The notes beneath the pieces were generated by a model. That model was not told the DNA's origin. It saw only the letters and a list, made by a program, of their open reading frames with translations, and did not search any database. From NCBI RefSeq assembly GCF_001633165.1, contig NZ_CP015418.1, positions 558,001 through 622,000 on the forward strand: a stretch of 64,000 nt of DNA. Direction: 5' to 3'. Position numbers and translations under genes: made by a program. Each line of letters begins with the position of its first letter. The stretch's first letter is position 1. Of this stretch, positions 1 to 8,035 are shown piece by piece. Source of the stretch: Rhodovulum sulfidophilum DSM 1374. Lineage in GTDB: Bacteria; Pseudomonadota; Alphaproteobacteria; Rhodobacterales; Rhodobacteraceae.

Positions 1-264
1 CGGGAGGGCCGGGCTCGCCATCTCGAGCCAGTCATCCTGCCACATCCGGATTTCGGCCTCCCAGCCGGGGTGGCGCGCCGCCAGCGCCGCGACCGCAGCC
101 CCGAAATCGTCGCCCCGGTCGACGCCCTCGTTCATGCCGTAAAGATCGACTTCGGCGAACAGGGCGCGGCGGCGATCCGGGCCGATGCGGCGGTCGTAGA
201 AGGCTTCGGGCTGCCAGTCGATCAGCACGCGACCGATATCGAAAACGACGGCGTCGATGGGCAT
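1..264 (-). CDS. HAD-family hydrolase, N-terminal part (cut by window edge)
   Basis: Only the first 88 codons are inside the window; the gene continues beyond base 1. The N-terminus reads MPIDAVVFDIGRVLIDW, the HAD motif I with Asp9 as the likely nucleophile. The DIGxV form with Gly two residues on is the YihX-like branch of HAD subfamily I rather than the classic DxDxT. Members are mostly small sugar-phosphate phosphatases or dehalogenase-like enzymes, but the substrate cannot be told from this fragment. The following residues (YDRRIG, FAEVDLYGMNEGVDRG) fit the helical cap region of the same branch. The ATG follows a GGAGA-like ribosome site. Confidence 0.75.
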   Translation of the reverse strand, partial: MPIDAVVFDIGRVLIDWQPEAFYDRRIGPDRRRALFAEVDLYGMNEGVDRGDDFGAAVAALAARHPGWEAEIRMWQDDWLEMASPALP

Positions 265-336
265 GATGTCTCCTGAAGGCCGGACCTGCGCGGGCAGGCT
301 ACCCCCCGACCGCGGATTGTTGAAGCCCGAAGCGCC

Positions 337-359
337 GTCAGCGGCGTGTCGCCGCTGAC
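337..359 (-). terminator. hairpin overlapping the stop of the UPF0178 gene
   Basis: A perfect 10-base stem (GTCAGCGGCG / CGCCGCTGAC) with a 3-base loop includes the stop codon and last codons of the UPF0178 gene. No T-run follows, so it may stabilise the message end or act as a weak terminator. Confidence 0.5.
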
Positions 360-787
360 AGCTCGCGTTCCAGCGCATCGAGAAAGCGCGACCGGTCGGC
401 CTTGCCGAAGCCCTTGCCACCGCCCTGCCGGAACGGATCGGCGGCGCGCAGATCGGCCATCAGGTCGCGGGTGGCAAGCTTCTGGCCGATATTGGCCTGG
501 GTGAACGCCTCGCCGGTATGGTTCAGCACCCGCGCCCCCGCCGCCACGGCCTTCGCGGCCAGCGGGATATCGGCGGTGATCACCACATCGCCGGGCCCGG
601 CGCGCTCGGCGATCCACTTGTCGGCCTCGTCGGGCCCCTCGGGCACATAGACCATGCGCGCCAGCGGATGATCGACGGGGCGCAGCCCGCCATTGGCGAC
701 ATAAAGCACCTCGGCGCCGTGGCGCTCGGCCACGCGCAGCGCCTCGGCCTTGACCGGGCAGGCATCGGCATCGACATAAACCGTCAC
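338..787 (-). CDS. UPF0178 (YaiI/YqxD, DUF188) family protein
   Basis: The 149-residue protein starts [13 protein letters not shown], the hallmark of the UPF0178 family, whose fold resembles PIN/NYN nucleases with acidic residues near the N-terminus (Asp6, Asp8). It continues with [14 protein letters not shown] and [12 protein letters not shown], both typical of the family. Length matches the usual 145-160 residues. The biological role is not established; a metal-dependent nuclease-like function is an inference from the fold. The last codons lie inside a perfect hairpin that probably ends the transcript. Confidence 0.85.
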   Translation of the reverse strand: MTVYVDADACPVKAEALRVAERHGAEVLYVANGGLRPVDHPLARMVYVPEGPDEADKWIAERAGPGDVVITADIPLAAKAVAAGARVLNHTGEAFTQANIGQKLATRDLMADLRAADPFRQGGGKGFGKADRSRFLDALERELSAATRR

Positions 788-805
788 GACCGCCCCTCCG
801 CGCCC

Positions 806-1636
806 TCAGCGATAGAGCGCCTCGGCATGGAAGGCGACATGGTCCTCCATGAAGGTCGAGATGAAGAAATAGCTGTGATCATAGCCCTTCTGCATCCGGA
901 AAAAGCCGGGATGGCGGGTCTCGGTCATGGCTGCGGCCAGCGCCTCGGGCATCAGCGCATCGATGAACTGGTCGCCCGTGCCCTGGTCGATCAGCATCGG
1001 CCCGGCATAGCCGTTGGCGCGCAGCGACAGGCAGGCATCGTGGCGGGTCCAGTCGACCTTGCCCTCGCCCAGATAGGCATGGATCGGCTTCCTGGCCCAG
1101 TCGGACTGGCTGGGATGGGTGATCGGGGCAAATGCCGATACGGCGGCATAGCGCTCGGGATAGGCCATCGCCAGCGTCAGCGCGCCATGGCCGCCCATCG
1201 AATGGCCGCAGATCGACTGCCGTTCGGCGTCGATGGCGAAATTCGCGGTCAGGACACGGGGCAGTTCCTCGGCGATATAATCCCACATCCGGTAGTTCTT
1301 CGACCACGGCTCTTCGGTCGCGTTGACGTAAAAGCCCGCACCGGTGCCGAGATTGTACATCGGATCGTCGGCGATGCCCTCGCCGCGGGGCGAGGTGTCG
1401 GGGAAGACCAGCGCGATGCCCTGCTCGGCCGCCCATTGCTGGGCCCCGGCCTTGGTCATCGCGTTCTCATGGGTGCAGGTCAGCCCCGAAAGATACCACA
1501 GGACCGGCACCGGGCCGAGAGTGGCCTCTTCCGGCAGGAACAGCCCGAAGGTCATGTCGCAGCCGCAGGCCTCGGACGCATGACGATAGACGCCCTGCAC
1601 CCCGTTGTAACATCTGTTCTCGGAAACCGTTTCCAT
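806..1636 (-). CDS. fghA: S-formylglutathione hydrolase
   Basis: The enzyme hydrolyses S-formylglutathione to formate and glutathione, the last step of glutathione-dependent formaldehyde oxidation in the cytoplasm. The 276-residue protein has the esterase D alpha/beta-hydrolase layout: WYLSGLTCTHEN near residue 50, the nucleophile elbow GHSMGGHGAL with Ser146, an acidic residue in the DQGTGDQFID region and the C-terminal His in GYDHSYFFI. This length is normal for the family. The ATG lies behind a GGGGAGT site. No glutathione-dependent formaldehyde dehydrogenase gene lies next to it, so the pathway genes are dispersed here. It ends 18 bases before the start of the UPF0178 gene and may be co-transcribed with it. 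Confidence 0.93.
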   Translation of the reverse strand: METVSENRCYNGVQGVYRHASEACGCDMTFGLFLPEEATLGPVPVLWYLSGLTCTHENAMTKAGAQQWAAEQGIALVFPDTSPRGEGIADDPMYNLGTGAGFYVNATEEPWSKNYRMWDYIAEELPRVLTANFAIDAERQSICGHSMGGHGALTLAMAYPERYAAVSAFAPITHPSQSDWARKPIHAYLGEGKVDWTRHDACLSLRANGYAGPMLIDQGTGDQFIDALMPEALAAAMTETRHPGFFRMQKGYDHSYFFISTFMEDHVAFHAEALYR

Positions 1637-1748
1637 TCGGCATACTCCCCTCGCTCGCTGCCAACAGGGCTAGCGCGGCACGGCAGGCAGGGCAAGCGCC
1701 CCGCACCGACCGCCGCCGCCCTGCCGGCGAAACGCGTGCCACGGGCCC

Positions 1749-1769
1749 CGACTTTTCGCAGAAAAGTCG
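1749..1769 (-). terminator. hairpin after mbfA
   Basis: A 9-base perfect stem (CGACTTTTC / GAAAAGTCG) with the loop GCA lies just downstream of the mbfA stop codon. A likely transcription end or mRNA-stabilising hairpin, without a long T-run. Confidence 0.5.
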
Positions 1770-1776
1770 CGCGCGC

Positions 1777-2754
1777 TCAGCCCGAGCCGATCAGCACCCC
1801 GGCGGCGAAGACCAGCGCCCCACCCAGCACAACCTGGAAGGCGGCGCGGAAGAACGGCGTGTCCATGTATTTCTTCTGGATCCAGGCAATCGCCCAGAGT
1901 TCGCAGAACACCACCGCCATGGCGATGCCGGTCGCGGTCCAGAAATGCGGGATCAGATAGGGCAGCGCATGGCCAAGCCCGCCCAGCGCCGTCATCACGC
2001 CCGAGGCGATCCCGCGTTTCAGCGGCGAGCCCCGCCCCGAGATCGCACCGTCATCCGAGGCGGCCTCGGTGAAGCCCATCGAGATCCCGGCCCCGACCGA
2101 GGCCGCCAGCCCGACAAGGAACGTGGTGCCGGTATCATGGGTCGCGAAGGCGGTGGCGAAGATCGGCGCCAGGGTCGAGACCGAGCCGTCCATCAGCCCG
2201 GCCAGCCCCGGCTGGACCCAGGTCAGCACGAACTGGCGATGGGCGGTCCGGCGCTCCCGCTCGACCGCATCGGTATCGAGCTGGGTCTCGACCAGCCGGT
2301 CGGCGGCGGCCTCGTGCCCGGCCTCGGCGGCGGCCAGATCGCCCAGCAGCTTGCGCGTCGCCGCATCCGTCGCCCGCCCGGCCGCGCGCATGTAGAAGTC
2401 ATGCGCCTCGCGCTCCATCCTCTCGGCCTCTTCGCGGATGCGCTCGATGCCGAGATTGCGCATCAGCCAGACCGGTCGCCGCGCATAATATCCGGCGACA
2501 TGCTCGCGCCGCAAAAGCGGGATCGCCTCGCCGAACCGGGCGCGGTGGGTGTCGATCAGGCGGCGGCGATGGCCGTCCTCCTCCTCGGCCATGGCATCGA
2601 AGACCCGGGCGGAATCGGGATAATCGGCGCGCAGCTGCTCGGCATAGCTGCGATAGATGCGGGCATCGTCCTCTTCGGAGGAAATCGCGAGCGCCAGGAC
2701 TTCCTGTTCGCTCAGGTCTGAAAAGCGGCGGCGCTGGGAAAGGCCGGGGATCAT
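1777..2754 (-). CDS. mbfA: MbfA-type membrane ferritin / VIT1-CCC1 iron exporter
   Basis: The 325-residue protein has two parts. Residues about 15-155 are a ferritin/rubrerythrin-like four-helix domain with regularly spaced acidic and His residues (SSEEDDARIYRSYAE, MAEEEDGHRRR, EREAHDFY, AAEAGHE). Residues about 185-325 form a VIT1/CCC1 membrane domain (GLAGLMDGSVSTLAPIFATAFA, GFTEAASDDGAISGRGSPLKRG). This fusion is the MbfA family, which exports iron across the inner membrane and protects against iron and peroxide stress in Bradyrhizobium and Agrobacterium. In those bacteria it is repressed by Irr, and an Irr-like inverted repeat stands just upstream here. It is transcribed alone. Confidence 0.9.
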   Translation of the reverse strand: MIPGLSQRRRFSDLSEQEVLALAISSEEDDARIYRSYAEQLRADYPDSARVFDAMAEEEDGHRRRLIDTHRARFGEAIPLLRREHVAGYYARRPVWLMRNLGIERIREEAERMEREAHDFYMRAAGRATDAATRKLLGDLAAAEAGHEAAADRLVETQLDTDAVERERRTAHRQFVLTWVQPGLAGLMDGSVSTLAPIFATAFATHDTGTTFLVGLAASVGAGISMGFTEAASDDGAISGRGSPLKRGIASGVMTALGGLGHALPYLIPHFWTATGIAMAVVFCELWAIAWIQKKYMDTPFFRAAFQVVLGGALVFAAGVLIGSG

Positions 2755-2768
2755 CGGGAGGCTCCAGT

Positions 2769-2783
2769 TTATAATAGTTCTAA
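2769..2783. promoter_or_regulatory. Irr-like iron control element upstream of mbfA
   Basis: On the mbfA strand the sequence reads TTAGAA-CTA-TTATAA, an imperfect inverted repeat close to the alphaproteobacterial Irr/ICE box type (TTAGAA, short spacer, TTCTAA). It lies about 15 bases before the mbfA ATG, in the AT-rich promoter stretch. The match is by eye, with one mismatch in the second arm. Confidence 0.55.
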
Positions 2784-2887
2784 TCTATAGCATTCCGCCC
2801 TCCCCCCGCAAGAGCAGGAATGCCGCAGCCTCCGCCTGTGCGACCTGACCCAGCCCGCCTGGCATGACCCCGAAACCGCAGGTCCCC

Positions 2888-3480
2888 ATGACCGCCAAAA
2901 CCGACCGGATCCACAAGAAACGCAAATTCGACCAGGGGCTCGAAGGGGCCCGGGAAGCGTTTCTGCGCGACGGCTTCAAGCCTGCCTCGGTCGCCCCCAT
3001 CCTGCGCCGCGCCGGGGTCTCGAAAGCCACGCTTTACAGCGACGTCCCCGACAAGCGACGGCTGTTCTCCGAGGTGATGCAGCGTGAATGCGACCGCCTG
3101 ACCGGCGCGGCACGAGATCGACCTTAGCACCCCGGCGGAAACCGTGCTGAAGACAGCAGCCCGGCATATTTCCTCGGCGCTGCTCTCTAGGCTCTACCAG
3201 GCGGTGTTCCGGATCTGCGGAGGCGTCTCCGGCCGCTTCCCGGATCTCGGCGAGACCTGCCACCGCTCCGCCCCGATGCGGTTGCTCAGCGATCCGGCAG
3301 CGCAATCTCGCGATCGGGGACGAGGCATTGGCCGCAGACCGGGTCGTCGTACTCTGCAAGGTCAATCCTTACACCCGCCGGGTGCTCCGGCGCGACAACG
3401 ACTTCAAAAAGGTCGAGATCTTCGGGGGATCGAGGGCGCGGTGGCGACGTTCCTTGCGCGCTGTGGCACCGGCCGCCCGG
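2888..3480 (+). pseudogene. TetR/AcrR-family regulator, decayed by frameshifts
   Basis: The first frame carries a clear TetR helix-turn-helix (FLRDGFKPASVAPILRR, then AGVSKATLYSDVPDKRRLF) but stops at 3127 after RLTGAARDRP. The protein resumes in the next frame as EIDLSTPAETVLKTAARHIS, continues with LYQAVFRICGG and GRFPDLGE, then shifts again to DEALAADRVVVLCKVNPYTR and a final piece IEGAVATFLARCG. All are recognisable stretches of a TetR_C domain of one AcrR-like family. At least two or three shifts mean no full-length protein can be made. It is divergent from mbfA and ends where the NYN gene ends on the other strand. The exact shift points are estimates. Confidence 0.75.
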
Positions 3481-3482
3481 GC

Positions 3483-4211
3483 TCAGTCGAGCCGCCGGAC
3501 CAGAAGCTGGTTGCCGACCTGTCTGGTCTCGAAGCGCTTGAGTTCGCGCACCAGATCCGAGAGCTTGCGCTTGCCATAGGTCCGGGTATCGAAATCGGGA
3601 TTGTCCGCCGTGATGAACTGGCCGATCTGACCCAGCGTGAACCAGTCGTCCTCCTGGTTGATCTTGTCCATGGCGCGGATGATCAGCTCGGACACTTCCT
3701 GCGGCGGGCGCTTGCCTGCGGCTGTCGGAGCCGGTTGTGCCTTGTCGCGGGGGGCGGCAGGCGCGGGCTCCTCGACGATGTTCTCGATCAGCACGAAGCG
3801 GTTGCAGACATTGCGCAACGAAACCGGCGTCTTGGCCTCGCCGATCCCGATTACGTCCAGCCCGTGTTCCCGGATCCGGCTGGCCAGGCGGGTGAAATCG
3901 CTGTCGGACGAGACCAGCACGAACCCGTCGAAGCGGCCCGAATGCAGAATGTCCATCGCGTCGATCACCAGCCCGATATCGGAGGCGTTCTTGCCCTTGG
4001 TATTGGCGGTTTCCTGATGCGCGACCAGCCCCAGGGTCAGGACCTTGTCGGCCCAGGGCTTGAGCCGGTCCGAGGACCAGTCGCCATAGACCCGGCGCAG
4101 CGCGGGCTCGCCGAAGCCGGTGATCTCCTTGAGGATCGGCTCGGCATGGCGGGCGGGGATATTGTCGGCGTCGATCAGGACGGCCAGAAGCGGCGGCTTG
4201 GTCTCGGGCAT
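3483..4211 (-). CDS. NYN-domain (LabA/DUF88-like) protein with C-terminal OST-HTH/LOTUS domain
   Basis: Residues about 8-140 form a NYN/PIN-like nuclease domain: LLAVLIDADNIPARH (first acidic residues), RRVYGDWSS, the ASDIGLVIDAMD motif and DGFVLVSSDSDFTRLA with the last acidic cluster. A linker rich in Ala and Pro (about 145-170) leads to a C-terminal domain (VSELIIRAMDKI through LVRRLD) that looks like an OST-HTH/LOTUS RNA-binding fold. Such proteins are thought to bind or cut RNA; a specific target is unknown. The start MPETKPPL is preferred over a longer in-frame ATG 21 codons upstream because family homology begins there. Confidence 0.8.
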   Translation of the reverse strand: MPETKPPLLAVLIDADNIPARHAEPILKEITGFGEPALRRVYGDWSSDRLKPWADKVLTLGLVAHQETANTKGKNASDIGLVIDAMDILHSGRFDGFVLVSSDSDFTRLASRIREHGLDVIGIGEAKTPVSLRNVCNRFVLIENIVEEPAPAAPRDKAQPAPTAAGKRPPQEVSELIIRAMDKINQEDDWFTLGQIGQFITADNPDFDTRTYGKRKLSDLVRELKRFETRQVGNQLLVRRLD

Positions 4212-4322
4212 GGCTGTCTCTGGGTCCTGGTTGCGATCCGGGCGCTGTATCGCCCGGACCGACCTATAGTTCAACCGGCTCGGAGACGAAAGCCGGGGCC
4301 GGGCCGGCCCCGGCGCAAGCGG

Positions 4323-4769
4323 TCAGTTCTTGACGCGGTAATCGTCATGGCAGGATTTGCAGGTCCTGCCGATCTCGCCGACCGAATTGCGCAGCGCGTC
4401 CAGCGAGGCCATGTCGGCCGATCCGGCCGCTGCCTGCAGCGCCTCCGACTTTTCGGTGAAATCGCCGAAATCGTCCCAGATCGCGGGTTTGGCCTCCGAT
4501 TCCGGATCGTCGGCCCGGGTCTCGAACAGGCCGGGCACCTTGTCGGCGGTCTCGGCAATGACCGCCGCCGCGGCCCCTGCGGCCTGGGCGTCGAAGTCGG
4601 CCTTTCCCTTGGCCATGTCGGCGATGGATTTCATGTTCTTGCCGATTGTCTCCATGGCTTCCTGCCGGGCCTTCACGGCCGGATCGGTGGCATCGGCCGC
4701 ATGGGCCAGCGTGGCCGCCGCGGCGGCCAGCGCGAAGATCGTCACTCGGGTCATACGCCTTGTGGTCAT
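4323..4769 (-). CDS. cycP: cytochrome c' (periplasmic c-type cytochrome)
   Basis: The 148-residue protein has a signal peptide (TRVTIFALAAAAATLAHA, cut after about residue 24) and a four-helix body with the single heme site CKSCH close to the C-terminus (residues about 137-141), the layout of class II cytochromes c. Expected mature length of about 125 residues fits cytochrome c'. In purple bacteria such proteins bind NO and relieve nitrosative stress in the periplasm. The ATG has a GGAGG site about 8 bases upstream. A longer in-frame extension exists but lacks any similarity. Homology to cytochrome c-556-like proteins cannot be excluded. Confidence 0.85.
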   Translation of the reverse strand: MTTRRMTRVTIFALAAAAATLAHAADATDPAVKARQEAMETIGKNMKSIADMAKGKADFDAQAAGAAAAVIAETADKVPGLFETRADDPESEAKPAIWDDFGDFTEKSEALQAAAGSADMASLDALRNSVGEIGRTCKSCHDDYRVKN

Positions 4770-5010
4770 TCGGGTCCTCCTGATTGACCTGCCCAGCCTA
4801 AGCCGGATTTGTGACAAAGGTCGGTCACATCGCCGTGGGGTCAACCGGAGGGTGCGGCCCGAATCGGCACGATGCAGCCGCCCGCCGCCCCCGGCCGGGG
4901 GAAGCCCGGGCCCATTCGGCAGTCGCCGGAATGGCGGCAGGAGGTTGCCCCTGAGCGATCCGGACCGGACAGCGGCGGGCCCGTCAAACCCGCCGGGCGG
5001 CGAAGAGACC

Positions 5011-5033
5011 GAAAATTCCTGCAAGGAATTTTC
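5011..5033. repeat. AT-rich hairpin repeat, copy 1
   Basis: A perfect 10-base inverted repeat (GAAAATTCCT / AGGAATTTTC) with a GCA loop. It resembles copy 2, about 115 bases away, and stands out as AT-rich in GC-rich surroundings. It could be a REP-like element, a protein-binding palindrome or a terminator. Confidence 0.7.
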
Positions 5034-5145
5034 TGCCCAGGGCCTGCGATCCGGGGCCTGCGATGGGCCCGGGAGACGATGCCATAGCGTCTGACCAAAA
5101 ACTGGCGTCTGACCGCAAGTCGAGAAGAAACGGCCGGCCAGGGGA

Positions 5146-5168
5146 CAAAATTCTTTGCAAGAATTTTG
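5146..5168. repeat. AT-rich hairpin repeat, copy 2
   Basis: A perfect 10-base inverted repeat (CAAAATTCTT / AAGAATTTTG) with a TGC loop, related to copy 1 in sequence and build (AAAATTC core, 3-base loop). Confidence 0.7.
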
Positions 5169-5381
5169 ACATGGCCGACCGGAGTGGGAGGCATTTCCTC
5201 GGCGCCGCAAGCTGGGTGGGGGCTGTATCGCCGCGACACCGGGTCCAGCATTTCGCTGTGACGCCGTTATGGACAGGGTTCCGGGCACCGTCGCGATGCC
5301 GGGACGCCGAAGCCCGGGTCTTTTCGGGGCAAAACCCGGGCGGCTCTTGATTTGCGCCCGGCGCGGCGGCACCTTCGGGAC

Positions 5382-5726
5382 ATGAGCGTCATTCCCCCCA
5401 TGCCAACCCCGGCCGAACGCCCTTCCGAACAGGTCGCCTTTCACCGCAGCGAGCTGGGGGTCATCCTCCCCCTTTACGGACGGATGGTCGCCGCGGGCGA
5501 GTGGCGCGATTACGGTATTTCCTGCCTGCGCGACGTCGCGATCTTCTCGATCTTCCGGCGCACCGCCGAACACCCGCTTTACCGCATCGAGAAGCGCCCG
5601 CGGCTGCGCAGCCGACAGGGCATGTATTCGGTGATCGGCATGGACGGCCGGATCCTCAAGCGCGGCCATGACCTGCCCGGCGTGCTGCGGGTTCTCGAAC
5701 GCAAGCTGATCCGGCCGGTCGACTAG
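5382..5726 (+). CDS. DUF2794 domain protein
   Basis: The 114-residue product (MSVIPPMPTP...) contains the DUF2794 signature: FHRSELGVILPLYGRMVAAGEWRDY, FSIFRR, YRIEKRPRLRSRQGMYSV, then ILKRGHDLPGVLRVLERKL. DUF2794 proteins are short, soluble and widespread in alphaproteobacteria; their function is unknown. An earlier in-frame ATG would add ten residues but the family starts near the chosen one. Its stop codon shares the bases CTAG with the stop codon of the convergent NlpC/P60 gene. Confidence 0.85.
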   Translation: MSVIPPMPTPAERPSEQVAFHRSELGVILPLYGRMVAAGEWRDYGISCLRDVAIFSIFRRTAEHPLYRIEKRPRLRSRQGMYSVIGMDGRILKRGHDLPGVLRVLERKLIRPVD

Positions 5727-6583
5727 TCCGCGCCGACGGGCATGCGGCGATGCGCGGTCGGGCGGCCCTCGCCTTGGGCCTCGATCCGGGCCACGGCATC
5801 GGCGATCCGCTCATAGGCCACCGACATCGTGTGCCCGTTGGCATGGATCAGCACCTCGGCATCGACCGCCAGCGCGACATGTCCGCGCCAGAACAGCAGA
5901 TCGCCGCGCTGAAACGGCATGCCCTCGGGCAGGGCCTCGCCCAATACCCGTTCCTGCTGGTCGCTGTCGCCCGGGCAGTCCAGCCCGGCCGCGCGCCAGG
6001 CGGCCTGGACCAGCCCAGAGCAGTCGATGCCCCAGACCGAATTGCCGCCCCAGAGATAGGGCACGCCGAAAAAGAGCTGCGCCACCGTCACCGGATCGCG
6101 GAACGGCACGTTCAGCGGCCGCAGATGCGGCCGTGGCACGAACCAGCCCTCGGCGGTCTCGAAGAACCCGCCCGCGGCCGAGACCACGCGCAGTTCGGAG
6201 CCGAAGGACAGGCCCATCAGCTCGGGCGCCTTGAGGTCGGGCGCCGAATAGGCGTGGCTTGCCGGCACCGCCACGCGATGGGTGGGCGCGGGTCCGTCCG
6301 CCGCCAGCGCCGCCTCGGCGACATAGCCGACGAAACCGTCGCGCGCGGCCCAGCCGAAGGCGAACCCGTCATGCATCTCGAGCAGCTCGAAGGCCTCGCC
6401 CAGCACAAGCTGGCGCTCGCGCGGGCCCTCCGGCGCGCGCAGCAGATCTGTCACCGGCCGGGTCACCCGCCAGCGCTCGGGCTCCGCATAGCGCGGCGCC
6501 TCGACCACGCCCCTCAGCCGGGCCGCCGCGACCCGGTCATTGGCCGGGGTCTCGCGCCGGTCGCGGCCAGCCGGACCGCTCAC
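5723..6583 (-). CDS. NlpC/P60-family peptidase with SH3-like domains
   Basis: The 286-residue protein probably cuts gamma-D-glutamyl-diamino acid bonds in cell-wall peptides. Residues about 35-155 contain two SH3b-like segments (VTDLLRAPEGP...GFVGYV; ASHAYSAPDL...WFVPR). The catalytic domain follows: PYLWGGNSVWGIDCSGLVQ with Cys188, HVALA with His235 and HANG with His247, the complete NlpC/P60 triad pattern. No signal peptide is evident, so it may act on recycled peptides in the cytoplasm, like dipeptidyl-peptidase VI of Bacillus. It starts inside the end of the upstream leucyl aminopeptidase-like gene (ATGA overlap), so the two peptidases are one operon. Confidence 0.88.
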   Translation of the reverse strand: MSGPAGRDRRETPANDRVAAARLRGVVEAPRYAEPERWRVTRPVTDLLRAPEGPRERQLVLGEAFELLEMHDGFAFGWAARDGFVGYVAEAALAADGPAPTHRVAVPASHAYSAPDLKAPELMGLSFGSELRVVSAAGGFFETAEGWFVPRPHLRPLNVPFRDPVTVAQLFFGVPYLWGGNSVWGIDCSGLVQAAWRAAGLDCPGDSDQQERVLGEALPEGMPFQRGDLLFWRGHVALAVDAEVLIHANGHTMSVAYERIADAVARIEAQGEGRPTAHRRMPVGAD

Positions 6584-7965
6584 AGCTCCAGAACCCCGGG
6601 CAGCGCCCCGAGGATCGCCCGCGCGCCCTGTCCGACACCCCCCTTGGGACGGGCCGGGGCATCGGCGGGCTGCCAGCCATAGATGTCGAAATGGGTGTAG
6701 CGCGCCGCGCCGACAAAACGGCGCAGGAACAGCGCGGCGGTGATCGACCCGGCAAAGCCGCCTTTCGGCGCATTGTCGAGATCGGCGATGCCCGGCTCGA
6801 TCATCGTCTCGTAGGGGGCATGGAAGGGCATCCGCCAGACCGGATCGGCCAGAAGCCCGCCCGCCCGGCCAAGCGCCCCGGCCACGGCCTCGTCATCGGT
6901 ATAGAAGGGCGCGATGTCGGGCCCCACGGCAACCCGGGCGGCCCCGGTCAGCGTCGCCATCGAGATCAGGGCGTCGCTCTCTTCCTCGGCGGCATAGGCC
7001 AGCGCATCGGCCAGCACCAGCCGCCCCTCGGCATCGGTATTGTTGATCTCGACCGTCAGCCCGTTGCGCGCGGTCAGGATGTCCTGCGGCCGCATCGCAT
7101 TGCCCGCGATGCTGTTCTCGACCGCCGGGATCAGCACCCGCAGCCGCAACGGCAGGTCCAGCGCCATGATCATCGAGGCCAGCCCCAGCACCGTGGCCGC
7201 GCCGCCCATATCCTTCTTCATCAGCCCCATCGAGCTGGCGGGCTTGACGTTCAGCCCGCCGGTATCGAAGCAGACCCCCTTGCCGACCAGCGTCAGCCGC
7301 GGCCCGGACGTGCCCCAGTGCAGATCGAGCAGCCGCGGCGGCTGGGCGGCGGCGCGGCCCACGGCATGGATCATCGGGAAGTTCCGCGCCAGAAGCGCCT
7401 CGCCCCGGATCGCCTCGAGCGTCCCGCCATGGCGCGCGGCCAGCTCGGCCACCGCCTCTTCCAGCGCCTCGGGCCCCATATCCGAGGCCGGGGTGTTGAT
7501 CAGGTCGCAGGTCAGCACCTCGCCCGCCGCCATCGCCTCGAGCCGGGCCGCATCGACGCCCGAAGGCGCCGTGAAGCTGGCGCGGGGGGCTGCGGATTGC
7601 GCCCGGTAGCGGTCGAAGCGATAGCCCGAGAGCAGCAGCCCTAGCGCCTCGGCCTCGAGATCGGCGCCGGTCAGCGCCGTTTCGAGATGCCAGGCGCCTT
7701 CGGGCAGGCGGCCCGCAATCGCGGCCAGGTGGAACCGGCCGCGGGCCCGGGCCGCGGCCGTGCCATGGCCCGCGACCGCCCCCGCGACGCTACCGTCCGG
7801 ACCGGGCAAAAGCTGCAACTCGCCCAGACCGGCGGCAAAGCCCGTGGCTTCGAGCCAGGCAGCTTCGGCCGCGGGCCGACCGGATCGCCAGGTCTCAAAA
7901 GCCGTCTCATCGACGACGAAAAGCGGGCGCGACGGTGCGGCGGGGTCGGCAAAGCGGGGGCACAT
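6580..7965 (-). CDS. M17-family leucyl aminopeptidase-like peptidase
   Basis: A cytoplasmic metallo-aminopeptidase of 461 residues. The C-terminal catalytic domain carries all expected ligands: VGKGVCFDTGG (Lys229, Asp234), MKKDMGGAA (Asp252) and the family signature NTDAEGRL (Asp311, Glu313, with Arg315). The N-terminal domain is weakly conserved, as usual. It is closer to the shorter PepB-like/alphaproteobacterial paralogue than to PepA, so the symbol is left open. The gene overlaps the NlpC/P60 gene by four bases; the pair probably completes breakdown of small cell-wall or cytoplasmic peptides. Confidence 0.9.
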   Translation of the reverse strand: MCPRFADPAAPSRPLFVVDETAFETWRSGRPAAEAAWLEATGFAAGLGELQLLPGPDGSVAGAVAGHGTAAARARGRFHLAAIAGRLPEGAWHLETALTGADLEAEALGLLLSGYRFDRYRAQSAAPRASFTAPSGVDAARLEAMAAGEVLTCDLINTPASDMGPEALEEAVAELAARHGGTLEAIRGEALLARNFPMIHAVGRAAAQPPRLLDLHWGTSGPRLTLVGKGVCFDTGGLNVKPASSMGLMKKDMGGAATVLGLASMIMALDLPLRLRVLIPAVENSIAGNAMRPQDILTARNGLTVEINNTDAEGRLVLADALAYAAEEESDALISMATLTGAARVAVGPDIAPFYTDDEAVAGALGRAGGLLADPVWRMPFHAPYETMIEPGIADLDNAPKGGFAGSITAALFLRRFVGAARYTHFDIYGWQPADAPARPKGGVGQGARAILGALPGVLEL

Positions 7966-8035
7966 GGAGCGGTCCTTCGGGTCTGATCGGGATGTGCCCA
8001 GACCCTAGCCTCTTCCGCGCGCCCCGCAAGCGGGT

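Larger units (their letters stand above)
4770..5381. other. 612-base stretch without a gene
   Basis: No open frame here looks like a protein. The stretch holds the two AT-rich hairpins listed separately, a repeated GCGTCTGACC between them, and otherwise GC-rich sequence with scattered short inverted repeats. Confidence 0.6.

Noticed and set aside
3144..4787. Plus-strand frame of 547 codons over the NYN and cytochrome genes
   Set aside because: The first about 50 codons are the broken TetR C-terminus; the rest is antisense noise.
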